DNA of 64,000 bases, taken from NCBI GenBank assembly GCA_933228765.1, contig OW121771.1, positions 12,648,001-12,712,000 on the forward strand, given 5' to 3'. The stretch is from Miltochrista miniata. Its lineage: Eukaryota > Arthropoda > Insecta > Lepidoptera > Erebidae. Under the pieces are notes generated by a model. It had not been told where the DNA came from. It did no database searches and was given only the letters and a program-made list of their open reading frames with translations. This document shows, piece by piece, positions 1-9,317 of this stretch; the stretch's first letter is position 1, and the number at the start of each line of letters is the position of its first letter. The position numbers and the translations under genes are program-made.

Positions 1-1
1 A

Positions 2-1102
2 TATATAAAGCTCAATAAATTTATTGTTAAATCACAGAAACAAATCAAAAAGTTTAAAATAGGTGCGAATAAATATCTTAGGACTTGTAAATCAAATTAT
101 CAGCTACAACAAGTAGTGGAAACTAATAGAAAACAATTAACCATTCAAACAGAGCAGTATGAGACTGATATACTTCAATTGCAGTCAGAAATCATACATT
201 TAAATAAGTCTTTAGAGTCAATAACATTAAAGTACAAAATATCACAAAAAGAAATTGGAGAGTATATTGAGGCACTAAATAGCTTGGTTGAGTCTTGTCA
301 CAGCAATGAACAAAGGTTCCATTCACTTGAGAAATTATATAATCAATCACCAGCCTGTGAAGAATCTCTGCCACATTCTTCCTTGCCCATAACATCCCAG
401 ACTGAGTCAACGCTTCCAGGGGTTCACTTAGCGGGCAGTATGGATGAACATGCTATACAATTAAACTTAACTTCCTCTGCTGACCCTGTAACAAAGGTTT
501 CAGAAATTGTAAATACTGGAAAGATAGTTGTATATTGTGATGAAATCGGCCAGAACTTAGGTTACCACTTAGTTCAACATATGAGTAGTTCAGTCATAAT
601 TAATTCATTTCCTGGGGCCACCTACTCTCAAATAGTTAGTAAAGTATTGACTAGTACACACTGCCCACAATCAACAATAGTTATATTTATTGGCAGGAGA
701 GACTATGTAAATATAAACACTATTAATAATTTCCATGAAAAGTTGTCAAAATTGTCAGTCAAACAGGTAATATTGTCTACATTACCTTATAGTAAATCTT
801 TCTCACGTAATGAGAACAATACTCGATACAAAATAAACAGAAAATTATACAAGTTGACTAATAATAGTAGAAATTTTGAATTATTCGACTGTAATCTTGT
901 ATTACGAGAATCTTTTTTGACTATAAATAGATACTTACTATCTAAGTTCTTAAGACGACAGGTAGCGATATTGCTATCAAATTTTTTATTGAATCAAGCC
1001 AAACTTTTGGCTTCTAATAAAACTGCTCTTATTGAGTATAATTTTAATAATAGTGTTGACATACTAGGTTGGGAAGGCGTCCCAAACAAGTCAAAAAACT
1101 AG
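2..1102 (+). CDS. LINE ORF1 protein, coiled coil plus SGNH/esterase-like domain (partial)
   Basis: This is the nucleic-acid-chaperone-type ORF1 of the LINE. The frame is open from base 2, with no stop before the TAG at 1100-1102, and the true start is off-window; the GTG at 116 is not a persuasive start. The N-terminal third is rich in Q, E, K, L and I with heptad spacing (coiled coil, roughly codons 35-110). The C-terminal part has alternating hydrophobic strands (VVYCDE..., TIVIFIGRRDYV) resembling the SGNH/esterase fold seen in ORF1 of CR1-like elements. The usual GDS and GxND catalytic blocks are replaced by CDE and GRRD, so enzymatic activity is doubtful. The last codons TCA AAA AAC TAG form a -1 slippery site leading into ORF2. 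Domain identity is inferred from motif shape only. Confidence 0.75.
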   Translation, partial: YIKLNKFIVKSQKQIKKFKIGANKYLRTCKSNYQLQQVVETNRKQLTIQTEQYETDILQLQSEIIHLNKSLESITLKYKISQKEIGEYIEALNSLVESCHSNEQRFHSLEKLYNQSPACEESLPHSSLPITSQTESTLPGVHLAGSMDEHAIQLNLTSSADPVTKVSEIVNTGKIVVYCDEIGQNLGYHLVQHMSSSVIINSFPGATYSQIVSKVLTSTHCPQSTIVIFIGRRDYVNINTINNFHEKLSKLSVKQVILSTLPYSKSFSRNENNTRYKINRKLYKLTNNSRNFELFDCNLVLRESFLTINRYLLSKFLRRQVAILLSNFLLNQAKLLASNKTALIEYNFNNSVDILGWEGVPNKSKN

Positions 1103-4100
1103 GTTATAAGACAACAGATAAAAAATCTGGCCATGGCTACAGGTCTTTTGAGACCATTGAGCCTACCACAAATAATATTTTAAAAAGTAATAATTCTGAG
1201 TGCTGTAATAACAATATATCTAGTAGTTCAAACATAGCACACAATAGTATTGAAGTCTTATCCAACAAGCAGACAAATATCCAGAATAGTAAGACAACAA
1301 AATGTTTCTCTGGCAAGCTAACACCTTGTTATACTAAAAATAAAGAAATTATAAAATGTATTAACCTGGTCCATCAAAACATTCAAGGTTTGGATGGGAA
1401 GGAGCTGGAATTGGAATTGTTTATGAATTCCAGCAGTATTGACATTGTATGTTTAAATGAGCACTGGCTAAGAAGCCATGAATTCACTTACAGCTTTAAT
1501 AATCATAAGGTTGCAAGCTCGTTCAACAGGAAAAATTATATACGAGGTGGCTCGTCAATATTGGTTAGTAAATTATTAAAATTTAAAGATAGATGTGATG
1601 TTGTTAGTCTATCCGTTGAACGGGTTGTAGAAATTTCATGTGTTGAATTGGAGCGATTCATTGTATTAAATATGTATAAACCTCCGTGCGCCCCTTTTGA
1701 TGTTTCTTTGGAGATTATGGAGTGCGCTCTAAATAAAGTTTATAATAGCCATAAAACTGTTATTGTATGTGGAGACCTTAACATAGATATTTTGGTGAAA
1801 ACTTCAGAAAGTTTGGACCTTCTGAATCTATTTAAATCATTTAATTTATATAACAATTTTATGGAACCAACCAGAATAACGGCCACAACTGCAAAATGCA
1901 TTGATAACATATATAGTAGTGAGAAATCCATACATAAATCTATTATCAAAAAAGTTCGCTCAGATCACACAGGGCAGTTTGTCTCATTCTGCATTTCTGA
2001 AAAAGTCCAAAAGAGACAAGTAAATATGATAACATTCAGTGAAAGCCGTATACAAAATTTTAAATGTAATATTACACAAAAGGTACAGTTGTTGCCCTAT
2101 CACGGTAGTTCTAATCACTTGTATAACTCATTAGTCAACTTGATTAATGGTGAGTTCAGTGCAATTTTCACACCTAAGCGCCGATCTTTTAATAAACGTT
2201 TCTCCATGAGTGAGTGGGCAACTCCTGGAATTTATAAAAGCCGTAACAAACTGTATGAACTATATGAAGAGAAGTCCTATAACCACAATCCGCAATTTCA
2301 AGAATTTGTAAAAAAATATTCAAAAACATTCAGACAAGCCTGTCTTAGAGCGAAATCTATTTATTTAAAAAATAAAATCAAATGTTCAAATAATATTATT
2401 AAAGAAACTTGGAATGTCATAAACATTGAAACTGGTAAATCTAAAATACGTTGTAATGATTTTCATTTAAAAATAGATAATTTTGATATTGAAGAGGACT
2501 TGGAAGTTGCGACTGAATTTGAAAAATATTTTTCTAACATTCCAGTTTCTATTACCAGAAGTCTCTCTTCTTGCTCTGCTTCTGCCGAACAAATTCTAAA
2601 ACTTGGCGTAGACGAATGCGGCACAGACTTTGAATTCTCAGCTGTCAGTCCTATAGATGTTTTAAAAACTTTTAAAGAAATTAATATGAAAACCACTAAA
2701 GATTTATGGGGTCTATCTGTCAAAACTGTTGCTCATATTATAACTGTAATAGCCCCGCATCTGGCAACTGTGTTCAATAGCTGTGTCGAGACTGGTGTGT
2801 TTCCTGACTTGATGAAACATAGTAAAGTCATACCTTTATTTAAGGCGGGAAATAGTGAGGATCCCTCGAACTTTCGACCTGTTTCCATATTACCTACACT
2901 CAGTAAAATTTTTGAAAAGCTAATGCTTAAACAGTTGCTCAGTCACTTTAATAAACATAATTTACTACACAGGAAACAGTTCGGGTTCACAAAGGGTTGT
3001 TCAACAGTGGATGCAGGAGTTGCTTTACTTAAGAGTATTTACACGGCTTGGGAGGATTCGCAGGATGCACTGGGTGTGTTTTGCGATTTGTCTAAGGCCT
3101 TCGATTGTGTTCACCACAAAACTCTGGTCAAAAAGTTGCGCCACTATGGTGTCAGGAATAGAGCTCTCGACCTCATGACTTCTTATTTGAGCAATAGAAT
3201 TCAGAGGGTTGAAGTAAACGGTATACGATCTCCAGGGACCCCAGTTGTAATGGGTGTCCCGCAGGGTTCAATCCTTGGTCCATTTCTCTTTTTAATATAC
3301 ATAAATGATTTACCTTATTATGTTAGGGATGAACATGAGATTGTTCTGTTCGCGGATGATACTTCTCTGACATTTAAAATTAATAGACAGTTAATGGATT
3401 ATGACGATATTAACAGTGCACTTTCAAAAGTTGTTTATTGGTTTAGCGTTAATAACCTTCTTTTAAATGATAAAAAAACTAAAGTAATAAAGTTTTCGAC
3501 ACCTAATGTGAGACAGGTGGCGACCAATGTACAACTGAATGGATCCGGGCTGGACTCTGTGGAGACTACAGTATTTTTAGGCATTACAATTGACTCGAAG
3601 TTGCACTGGGGCCCGCATATAGAAAAATTGTCAGGTAAATTAAGTTCTGCTGCATATGCAGTTAAAACAATTAGACGGCTCACTGATGTTGAAATGGCTA
3701 GAATAGTCTATTTCAGTTATTTCCATAGTGTTATGTCATACGGAATTCTTCTCTGGGGAGATTCAGCGGACATCAATAACATATTTATATTACAAAAGAG
3801 AGCTGTGAGAGCAATATACCAGCTAGGTCCTAGAGTTTCTCTAAGAGAAAAATTCAAAGAAATTAATATTCTAACTGTTATATCACAATACATATATGAA
3901 AATTTAATTTATGTGCATAAAAATAAGGACCAATTTCTAAAAAAATGTGATATACACAATGTAAATACCAGGCATAAAGATAATCTTGTTTTACATGCTA
4001 CTCGTCTACACAGTATAAGCAGTTCTTTTGTCGGACAATGTATAAAGTTTTATAATAAACTTCCCAAAGAAACTAGATTATTGTCAATAAACAAATTCAA

Positions 4101-4182
4101 AGCTACCATTAAAGCCAAATTATGTAGCAAGGCATATTATACAATTCAAGACTATATAGATGATAAAAATGCGTGGGTTTAA
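1069..4182 (+). CDS. LINE ORF2: apurinic-like endonuclease plus reverse transcriptase, intact
   Basis: This polyprotein cuts target DNA and reverse-transcribes the element RNA. Counting from the TTG at 1069, the endonuclease/exonuclease/phosphatase domain spans about residues 98-305, with QN near 103-104, GDLN near 235-238 and the SDH catalytic pair near 298-300. The RT spans about 585-830, with FRPVS, LSKAFDCVHH, GVPQGSILGP and FADD (3349-3360, residues 761-764; FADD is a common variant of YADD). A thumb and C-terminal domain follow. The frame opens after a TGA at 1057-1059 and has no ATG until about residue 117, inside the endonuclease. Translation is therefore probably by -1 frameshifting from ORF1 at 1093-1099. 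After the slip the first codon is at 1099. No internal stops were seen. Confidence 0.92.
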   Translation: MGRRPKQVKKLGYKTTDKKSGHGYRSFETIEPTTNNILKSNNSECCNNNISSSSNIAHNSIEVLSNKQTNIQNSKTTKCFSGKLTPCYTKNKEIIKCINLVHQNIQGLDGKELELELFMNSSSIDIVCLNEHWLRSHEFTYSFNNHKVASSFNRKNYIRGGSSILVSKLLKFKDRCDVVSLSVERVVEISCVELERFIVLNMYKPPCAPFDVSLEIMECALNKVYNSHKTVIVCGDLNIDILVKTSESLDLLNLFKSFNLYNNFMEPTRITATTAKCIDNIYSSEKSIHKSIIKKVRSDHTGQFVSFCISEKVQKRQVNMITFSESRIQNFKCNITQKVQLLPYHGSSNHLYNSLVNLINGEFSAIFTPKRRSFNKRFSMSEWATPGIYKSRNKLYELYEEKSYNHNPQFQEFVKKYSKTFRQACLRAKSIYLKNKIKCSNNIIKETWNVINIETGKSKIRCNDFHLKIDNFDIEEDLEVATEFEKYFSNIPVSITRSLSSCSASAEQILKLGVDECGTDFEFSAVSPIDVLKTFKEINMKTTKDLWGLSVKTVAHIITVIAPHLATVFNSCVETGVFPDLMKHSKVIPLFKAGNSEDPSNFRPVSILPTLSKIFEKLMLKQLLSHFNKHNLLHRKQFGFTKGCSTVDAGVALLKSIYTAWEDSQDALGVFCDLSKAFDCVHHKTLVKKLRHYGVRNRALDLMTSYLSNRIQRVEVNGIRSPGTPVVMGVPQGSILGPFLFLIYINDLPYYVRDEHEIVLFADDTSLTFKINRQLMDYDDINSALSKVVYWFSVNNLLLNDKKTKVIKFSTPNVRQVATNVQLNGSGLDSVETTVFLGITIDSKLHWGPHIEKLSGKLSSAAYAVKTIRRLTDVEMARIVYFSYFHSVMSYGILLWGDSADINNIFILQKRAVRAIYQLGPRVSLREKFKEINILTVISQYIYENLIYVHKNKDQFLKKCDIHNVNTRHKDNLVLHATRLHSISSSFVGQCIKFYNKLPKETRLLSINKFKATIKAKLCSKAYYTIQDYIDDKNAWV
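1093..1099 (+). promoter_or_regulatory. Putative -1 ribosomal frameshift site A AAA AAC
   Basis: In the ORF1 frame the codons read TCA AAA AAC TAG, giving the canonical X XXY YYZ heptamer immediately before the ORF1 stop. Sliding one base back enters the ORF2 frame (KKLGYKT...), which otherwise lacks an initiator. A 6-bp stem-loop lies just upstream (1069-1085) and a 4+5-bp stem lies further downstream (1135-1163). I saw no strong structure at the usual 5-9-nt spacing. Confidence 0.65.
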
Positions 4183-4290
4183 GGCGCTCCAAGTCAACAC
4201 ACAAAAAAATAAATTATGTACCTACCTAGACGAATTTTGTTTAAAAAAGGATATTGCTTAATGAAAACTCGCGTGTACAAATCTCATCAC

Positions 4291-4336
4291 ACAAATCATT
4301 CAACAATTACACCTCTGTAGTTGTTGAATGATTTGT
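4291..4336 (+). other. Perfect 16-bp stem-loop in LINE 3' UTR
   Basis: ACAAATCATTCAACAA at 4291-4306 is the exact reverse complement of 4321-4336, with a 14-nt loop. It lies between the ORF2 stop and the hexamer tail, where LINE reverse transcriptases often recognise their own RNA. Confidence 0.8.
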
Positions 4337-4639
4337 AATTACCTACTGGATGTTAAAAGAGTGGCTGGAGTTTTATTGCCAGGTTCTTTTTTTCTCCAGC
4401 TCTACCTATTGCTTTGCGAATCTGGCAGTAAATGTAAATGTAGAAGCAATCATTTTGACGTTCATAAGCGTTACATTGTGACCTATATGAATAAAGATTT
4501 TTTCATTTTCATTTTCATTTTCAATTATTAGTTTTATAAATAAATAATAAGAACAAACAAACACACCAACAAACAGACAATAAAATATTGAATTTAACCT
4601 ATCCCAACTATTATTTTGTTAAATACTCTCGGAAAACTA

Positions 4640-4740
4640 ACAACTGAAAACCGGCAACCGAAATCTAAAATCCGATAACAAAAACCGATAGCTAAAAACT
4701 GGACACAGAAATCTAAAATCCGAACCAAAAACTGAAACGG
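4640..4740. repeat. Imperfect AAACCGAAATC-like tandem repeat
   Basis: Short units such as 'aaatctaaaatccga' and 'aaaaccgatagc' recur with drift, just before the heptamer minisatellite. Confidence 0.5.
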
Positions 4741-4839
4741 AAACAAAACCAATAAAAACGAGACCCCGAATGCAGAGAACTTGTAGAGGAAGGGTGAGAT
4801 GTTGTTCTAATACACAAAGGGAATGAATTGTTGTAGACT

Positions 4840-5090
4840 GTAAGACTTCGTAGACCGTAGGCCGAAGAACGTAGTCTGTAGACCCCGTAGACCGTAGACC
4901 ATAGTCCGCAAATCGTACACCGTAGACGTAGACCGTAGACCGTAGACCGTAGACAGTAGACCGTAGGCCGTAGACCGTAGACAGTAGACCGTAGACCGGT
5001 AAGCATAGGCTGCAAGCCGTAGACAGTAGACCGTAGAACGTAGACTGTAGAACGTGGACTGTAGACTGTTCGCCGTAGGCGGTAAACAAT
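4840..5090. repeat. GTAGACC heptamer minisatellite
   Basis: About 250 bp of degenerate CGTAGAC / GTAGACC heptamers. Because 21 nt equals three repeat units, the minus strand reads open in all three frames as Val-Tyr-Gly-Leu-Arg-Ser-Thr repeats. These long frames are composition artefacts, not genes. Confidence 0.85.
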
Positions 5091-5109
5091 ATTTATACGT
5101 ACTATCATT

Positions 5110-5720
5110 ATTGAGAATCCGATAGCGTCCCAATTTCTTGTTTACAAACTTAAAACGACTTGTAACTAAACTCTTTACCGTTTCAAAAGTTTTATTTTGT
5201 TTATAATTTTTGATTTTGGAACGCTGTGCCTGAAAGTGACTGGTGGGATCACTTTCTCAATTATGGAAATTTTATAACACAGATTTAAATAGAAAACAAA
5301 AGAAACAAGGTACCTCGACCATTTATGGATCGAGTAAAAATAGTGGCCTTATGGTGTATGTGTGTGGTAGCTAAATACCTAAATAGGCTTTTCCTATAAC
5401 ATAGTTAACTATTTCTAAACAGATACTTATCATCCGAGTACAACACCCAAACTCCAGAAATTAGTATTTGTTGTCATAGCGGTAACAGAAATACGTCATC
5501 TCTGAAATTTGCAACTTCTACCTATCACATGAGAAATAGCGTAGTGGTAGACAGACGGACAAACAGACAGTAACTGAGGGGCCCGTAGTTGACAAAGGCC
5601 TAAAAACCATTTGCATTCTTATCACACAAGTTCCTCTTTCTATAAATTCGAGCAAAAGACCTTAGCAATGATGTCGCATTCACCTACCACTGGGATACCT
5701 TCGCAGTCTAAAGTGGTTAC
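5110..5720. other. No gene recognised
   Basis: AT-rich sequence with no credible ORF or known repeat that I could identify. Confidence 0.5.
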
Positions 5721-5724
5721 ATGA

Positions 5725-5868
5725 CCATCATCATCACAGATCCGCCAACTTGAGGACCACTGTCAGAGGTCGTATGGACTGTGAGAGAGACTTCCAATCG
5801 CTAGATGTCGCCCTTGCATGCTATCAGGAGGGCGGCGTAAATTTGGTGAGTTTAATAGAAAAAAAAAG
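5725..5868 (+). mobile_element. 3' end of LINE family X (truncated)
   Basis: It shares 'gccaacttgaggaccactgt' and the following 'caatcgctagatg...' block with copies near 18296-18530, 27375-27570, 40580-40915 and 61728-62265. In longer copies this block follows the RT C-terminus ending ITGPPT. An A-rich tail follows at 5859-5868. Confidence 0.65.
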
Positions 5869-5890
5869 ACAAATTAATTCACAACATGGT

Positions 5891-6046
5891 ATAATCCGCG
5901 CGCAACAACTAGAATCCGGAACCTTGTGAAAGGAAATCGAAAATGACGGATTTTCGAACCTTTTTGCTAACGCTAAGCTTGAAATCTGTTTTTAAAATTT
6001 TTACCTTTAACAATGTTCCGGATTCTACTCGTTGCGCGCGGATTAT
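5891..6046. mobile_element. 156-bp MITE with about 36-bp terminal inverted repeats
   Basis: The left end ATAATCCGCGCGCAAC... (5891-5926) is the inverse of 6011-6046 with about three mismatches. The interior is AT-rich and non-coding. Confidence 0.65.
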
Positions 6047-6191
6047 AACTTAAATTTTTTTTTTTCAGTAACATTCCGTCCGTGATTTTTTTATGTCTGT
6101 GTTTTATGCTAAAGGCTATCATAACGGCTGGATCTCATTTCCTGTTCTTTGTGCACGCATAAACAAATTAAAAAGTTTAACTTAACTATCT

Positions 6192-8411
6192 TCACGCCAA
6201 ATCCCTTGCGGGGTAGGCAGAAAGAACCGAGCGCCACACGGCACGGTCCATACACACCTCACTTGCTTCTTCAACTTTCATTTTTCTTTTCATGCATGCA
6301 CGTCGGTTCCTACGGCTCTTGACACCACCTTCAACTAACACACGATTAATTTGGTCGTGGTAGGTGTGTCGTGGCCTTCCCCGACTCCTACGTCCATCCA
6401 CTTTCGCGTTGTATATCTGTTTTGTCATTCTTTCATCTCCCATTCGTTCCACATGCCCGAACCATCGTAGCATGCCCTTCCTTACTTTAACACCGACACT
6501 CTCTTTCAGACCAACTCTCTTTCTTACATCTTCATTCCGAACGCGATCTGCGAGCGTTACTCCGCAGATTTTGCGTAGCGCGCGCATCTCGACCGCGTTT
6601 ATTCTACTTTCATGCGTTTCCTGCCATACCCAACTCTCGCTTCCATACGTTAGCGTAGGTATCAGCACCGCATTGTGTACTGCGAGCTGGGCCTTTTGAC
6701 TTAAGCCCTTGGTACCTAAAAGTTTGCCTAACGCTCCATTCACACTATTGCCCGCAGTTACCCTCTTTTCTACATCAGCGGTGTACCGTCCATCCCTGCT
6801 AAATGCACATCCAAGATATACAAACTCATCCACCTGTTCCAGCACTACATCATTTACAGTTATCCTGGCATTCGTTCTGTCCTCTTCTCTTTCGAATACC
6901 ATCACTGTCGTTTTAGTCGCGTTCAAATGTAAGCCTCTCATTAGACAATCATCTTTCATCGTTGTGATTAGTGACTGTAGTTCTGATGGCGATTCGGCTA
7001 TAAGCACGGCATCATCTGCATACAGCAAACAGTTCACAAGTAAGTCACCCATTCGCAATCCAACATTCATCGATCTTACTCTCTTAAGACAATCGTCCAG
7101 GTACAGGACAAACAGCAGAGCCGACAGCACGCAGCCCTGTCTGACGCCAATGTTGACGTCAAACCAGGGAGACAGGCTGCCGCCCACCCGCACACATGCC
7201 GTACATCCCACATATGTAGACTGCACAGCACGAAGCAGCGCACCATCAATTCCGTATCCTGGCAATATATCCCAGAGATCCTTCCGTACAACTCTGTCAA
7301 ATGCTTTCTCCATGTCCACAAAACCGCAGAAAACCTTCCGGCCTACAGCCAGCTGCTTCTCTACGATGTTGCGGAGAGAGAAAACTTGGTCCATACATCC
7401 CCTTCCATTTCGGAAACCACCCTGCGCCTCCCACAGTAATCCGTCAGATTCCACCCTCATTCTCCTTTCAATAATTTTGCCATACACTTTAGCTGCTATA
7501 CTGATCAAAGTGATGGCCCTATAGTTGGCGCACTCCATACGTGAGCCCTTGCCTTTATACAAGGGCACGATGATAGCACGCCTCCAGTCCATTGGGACCC
7601 TTCCAGTCTTCCAGCATAGATTGCTCAATGACCAGAAGGCGTCTCGGACGCAAGGACCACCTAATTTGATCATTTCAGCAGATATCCTATCAATTCCCGC
7701 AGACTTTCCATTTTTCAAGCTTCGTATCGACCATTCAATCTCTTCCAAAGTAATATCTCCGCTTGATGCTTGCACCGCAAGATCAGTCATCGACTCCCTC
7801 GCAGTGCCCGCATCCGGGAGATATTCATACATTTCTCCAAAGTACTCATTCCACCGCTCTAACACCTCTAATGGGTCCGCAAGAATGTCCCCAGCTTTAC
7901 TCTTTATCTTATCCATTCTGGAAACTGACGAACAGCTCCGAGACTTCTTGACCTCCCTCCAAAAGAGTTTGGTATTTGTCTCGAAGTTCCTCGTCAGCTT
8001 CTCTTCCGCAATCAAATTTATTCTTTCACGCTTCTCTTTCACTAAAGCTTTGGCTTCATTCTTGCAGAGGCGGTAAATTTCTTTCTTCGTGTCTTTCATA
8101 CTGTCATTCAGTTGCAAAGATGAGACATAATCCAACCACGCTTTCTTCTTTCTTGCTACGCAGGATTGTACCTCTGCATCCCACCAGGCATCACCTTTCG
8201 AATGTTCATGTCTCTTTGCACTCCCACATGCTTCTTTTGCACTATCCACTATACTTTCTTTCATAATATTCCAGCATTCATCCACATCTAAGTCGGAAAG
8301 GCTCGCGTTTGCAAGCCTTTCACTGACTAAGCCTACATACATACTCCTTACGCTTTCATCTTCCAGTTTTTCACTCTTTATCCTTTCATAGTCTCCGAAG
8401 GGGACACGCAC
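6192..8411 (-). CDS. RTE reverse transcriptase (C-terminal part of split ORF)
   Basis: A 739-codon open frame, in phase with the upstream endonuclease; the GTG at 8409-8411 is not a real start. RT motifs in order are NYRAITLIS, GFVDMEKAFDRV, GVRQGCVLSALLF and YADD (7011-7022). The C-terminal region has YGSESWVWQ, RWFGHVERM and RGRPRHTY, typical of insect RTE-like elements. It ends SAYPARDLA at the TGA in the conserved 3'-terminal motif. There are no other stops or frameshifts. The clade call is from motif recognition, not from a tree. Confidence 0.87.
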   Translation of the reverse strand: MRVPFGDYERIKSEKLEDESVRSMYVGLVSERLANASLSDLDVDECWNIMKESIVDSAKEACGSAKRHEHSKGDAWWDAEVQSCVARKKKAWLDYVSSLQLNDSMKDTKKEIYRLCKNEAKALVKEKRERINLIAEEKLTRNFETNTKLFWREVKKSRSCSSVSRMDKIKSKAGDILADPLEVLERWNEYFGEMYEYLPDAGTARESMTDLAVQASSGDITLEEIEWSIRSLKNGKSAGIDRISAEMIKLGGPCVRDAFWSLSNLCWKTGRVPMDWRRAIIVPLYKGKGSRMECANYRAITLISIAAKVYGKIIERRMRVESDGLLWEAQGGFRNGRGCMDQVFSLRNIVEKQLAVGRKVFCGFVDMEKAFDRVVRKDLWDILPGYGIDGALLRAVQSTYVGCTACVRVGGSLSPWFDVNIGVRQGCVLSALLFVLYLDDCLKRVRSMNVGLRMGDLLVNCLLYADDAVLIAESPSELQSLITTMKDDCLMRGLHLNATKTTVMVFEREEDRTNARITVNDVVLEQVDEFVYLGCAFSRDGRYTADVEKRVTAGNSVNGALGKLLGTKGLSQKAQLAVHNAVLIPTLTYGSESWVWQETHESRINAVEMRALRKICGVTLADRVRNEDVRKRVGLKESVGVKVRKGMLRWFGHVERMGDERMTKQIYNAKVDGRRSRGRPRHTYHDQINRVLVEGGVKSRRNRRACMKRKMKVEEASEVCMDRAVWRSVLSAYPARDLA

Positions 8412-8426
8412 TCGCCAGTGCCTCCA

Positions 8427-9317
8427 CTACTTGAAAAGACCAACAAACCGGCTTACCACCAGGTAGTGGTCAGTTTCAAGAGTGGGGCCTCTGTAGGCTC
8501 TTGTATCCCTTATAGCCTCTCGGAGACGACTGTCTATCAAAATCAAATCAATTACACTTTTTTCTTCCTTCCGTCTCCAAGTATACGTGTGGATATCTTT
8601 GTGACGGAATAAACTGTTCGCCACCAGGAGGTCTCGTTCCAAGCATACGTCTAAGATTGACTTACCAGCATCATTCGCTCTCTTATCTCCATGCGGACCA
8701 AGGACAGCCTCGAAGCCATCTCGCTTAGTCCCCACCCATCCATTCAAATCACCACACATGATCAACTTTTCATTCCCCTCAGCCAAATCGAGGACGTCCC
8801 TAACGGAATCCCAGAACTCCGCGAGCACTTGGGGATTAGCCGAGCTGACGGGAGCATAGGCTGCGACCAAAAAAACTCTCGTGATCCCCAGCTTTATACG
8901 TACCCACAGGAGTCTTGGGCCTGCCAATCCATAATCTTTCACTCCAGAAGCCAAACGGGAGGAGAGCAAGACACCCACTCCCTTACTGGCATGATCCTCT
9001 TGGTCCACTCCGGACCACAAAGCAATTATGCCGCCAGGAAGATCGTCGATGCCGCTCCCCTTCCGCTTCGTCTCTGTGACACACAATACATCCAGGCATC
9101 GCTCTTTCATTACATCTATCAATTCATTCATCTTACCTTCCATACCACCACGCACATTACACGTGCCTATCCGGCACTCGGCTCCTCGCATCCCGCCAGA
9201 GTTGGCGCTGCGTGAAGGGTGGCGGCCCCCTTCGCCGCGTGCGCATGCAGTCATACCGACGGGGGCACACCGGTATGCGTCGCCTCGGGGGGACGCCCTA
9301 GCCCTGTCGGGACTCAT
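8427..9317 (-). CDS. RTE endonuclease domain (N-terminal part of split ORF)
   Basis: This encodes the AP-endonuclease-like domain that nicks the target. The ATG at 9315-9317 starts a 296-codon frame with GTCNVRG near the N-terminus, VTETKRKG, MCGDLNGWVG, and a terminal TDHYLVV histidine-containing motif, which is the family's full catalytic set. It ends at TAG 8427-8429. The next five codons and the RT frame continue in the same phase, so this stop is the only interruption between endonuclease and RT. The intact ancestral protein would be about 1040 residues. Either this copy is inactivated by one nonsense mutation, or the stop is read through; inactivation is the simpler reading. Confidence 0.85.
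   Translation of the reverse strand: MSPDRARASPRGDAYRCAPVGMTACARGEGGRHPSRSANSGGMRGAECRIGTCNVRGGMEGKMNELIDVMKERCLDVLCVTETKRKGSGIDDLPGGIIALWSGVDQEDHASKGVGVLLSSRLASGVKDYGLAGPRLLWVRIKLGITRVFLVAAYAPVSSANPQVLAEFWDSVRDVLDLAEGNEKLIMCGDLNGWVGTKRDGFEAVLGPHGDKRANDAGKSILDVCLERDLLVANSLFRHKDIHTYTWRRKEEKSVIDLILIDSRLREAIRDTRAYRGPTLETDHYLVVSRFVGLFK

Larger units (their letters stand above)
1..4530 (+). mobile_element. Jockey/CR1-type non-LTR retrotransposon, 5' end outside window
   Basis: Two overlapping open frames (ORF1 and endonuclease-RT ORF2) are followed by a roughly 350-bp 3' UTR and a tail of repeated ATTTTC hexamers at about 4500-4528, which mark the 3' end. ORF1 is already open at the first base, so the 5' UTR and start lie upstream of the window. 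The 3' UTR contains a perfect 16-bp stem-loop (4291-4336). A second, 5'-truncated copy of the same 3' UTR lies inverted at about 55340-55465, confirming this is a dispersed family. Both ORFs are free of stops, so the copy looks young and possibly competent. Clade assignment (Jockey/CR1 group) rests on RT motifs read by eye. Confidence 0.88.

Noticed and set aside
4637..5133. Three overlapping minus-strand ORFs of 108-150 codons
   Set aside because: Products of the heptamer repeat; frames stay open because the unit length is not a multiple of three and contains no stop in this orientation.
6364..8266. Long plus-strand ORFs (up to 271 codons) opposite the RTE RT
   Set aside because: Antisense shadows of the well-supported minus-strand RT; no recognisable domains.
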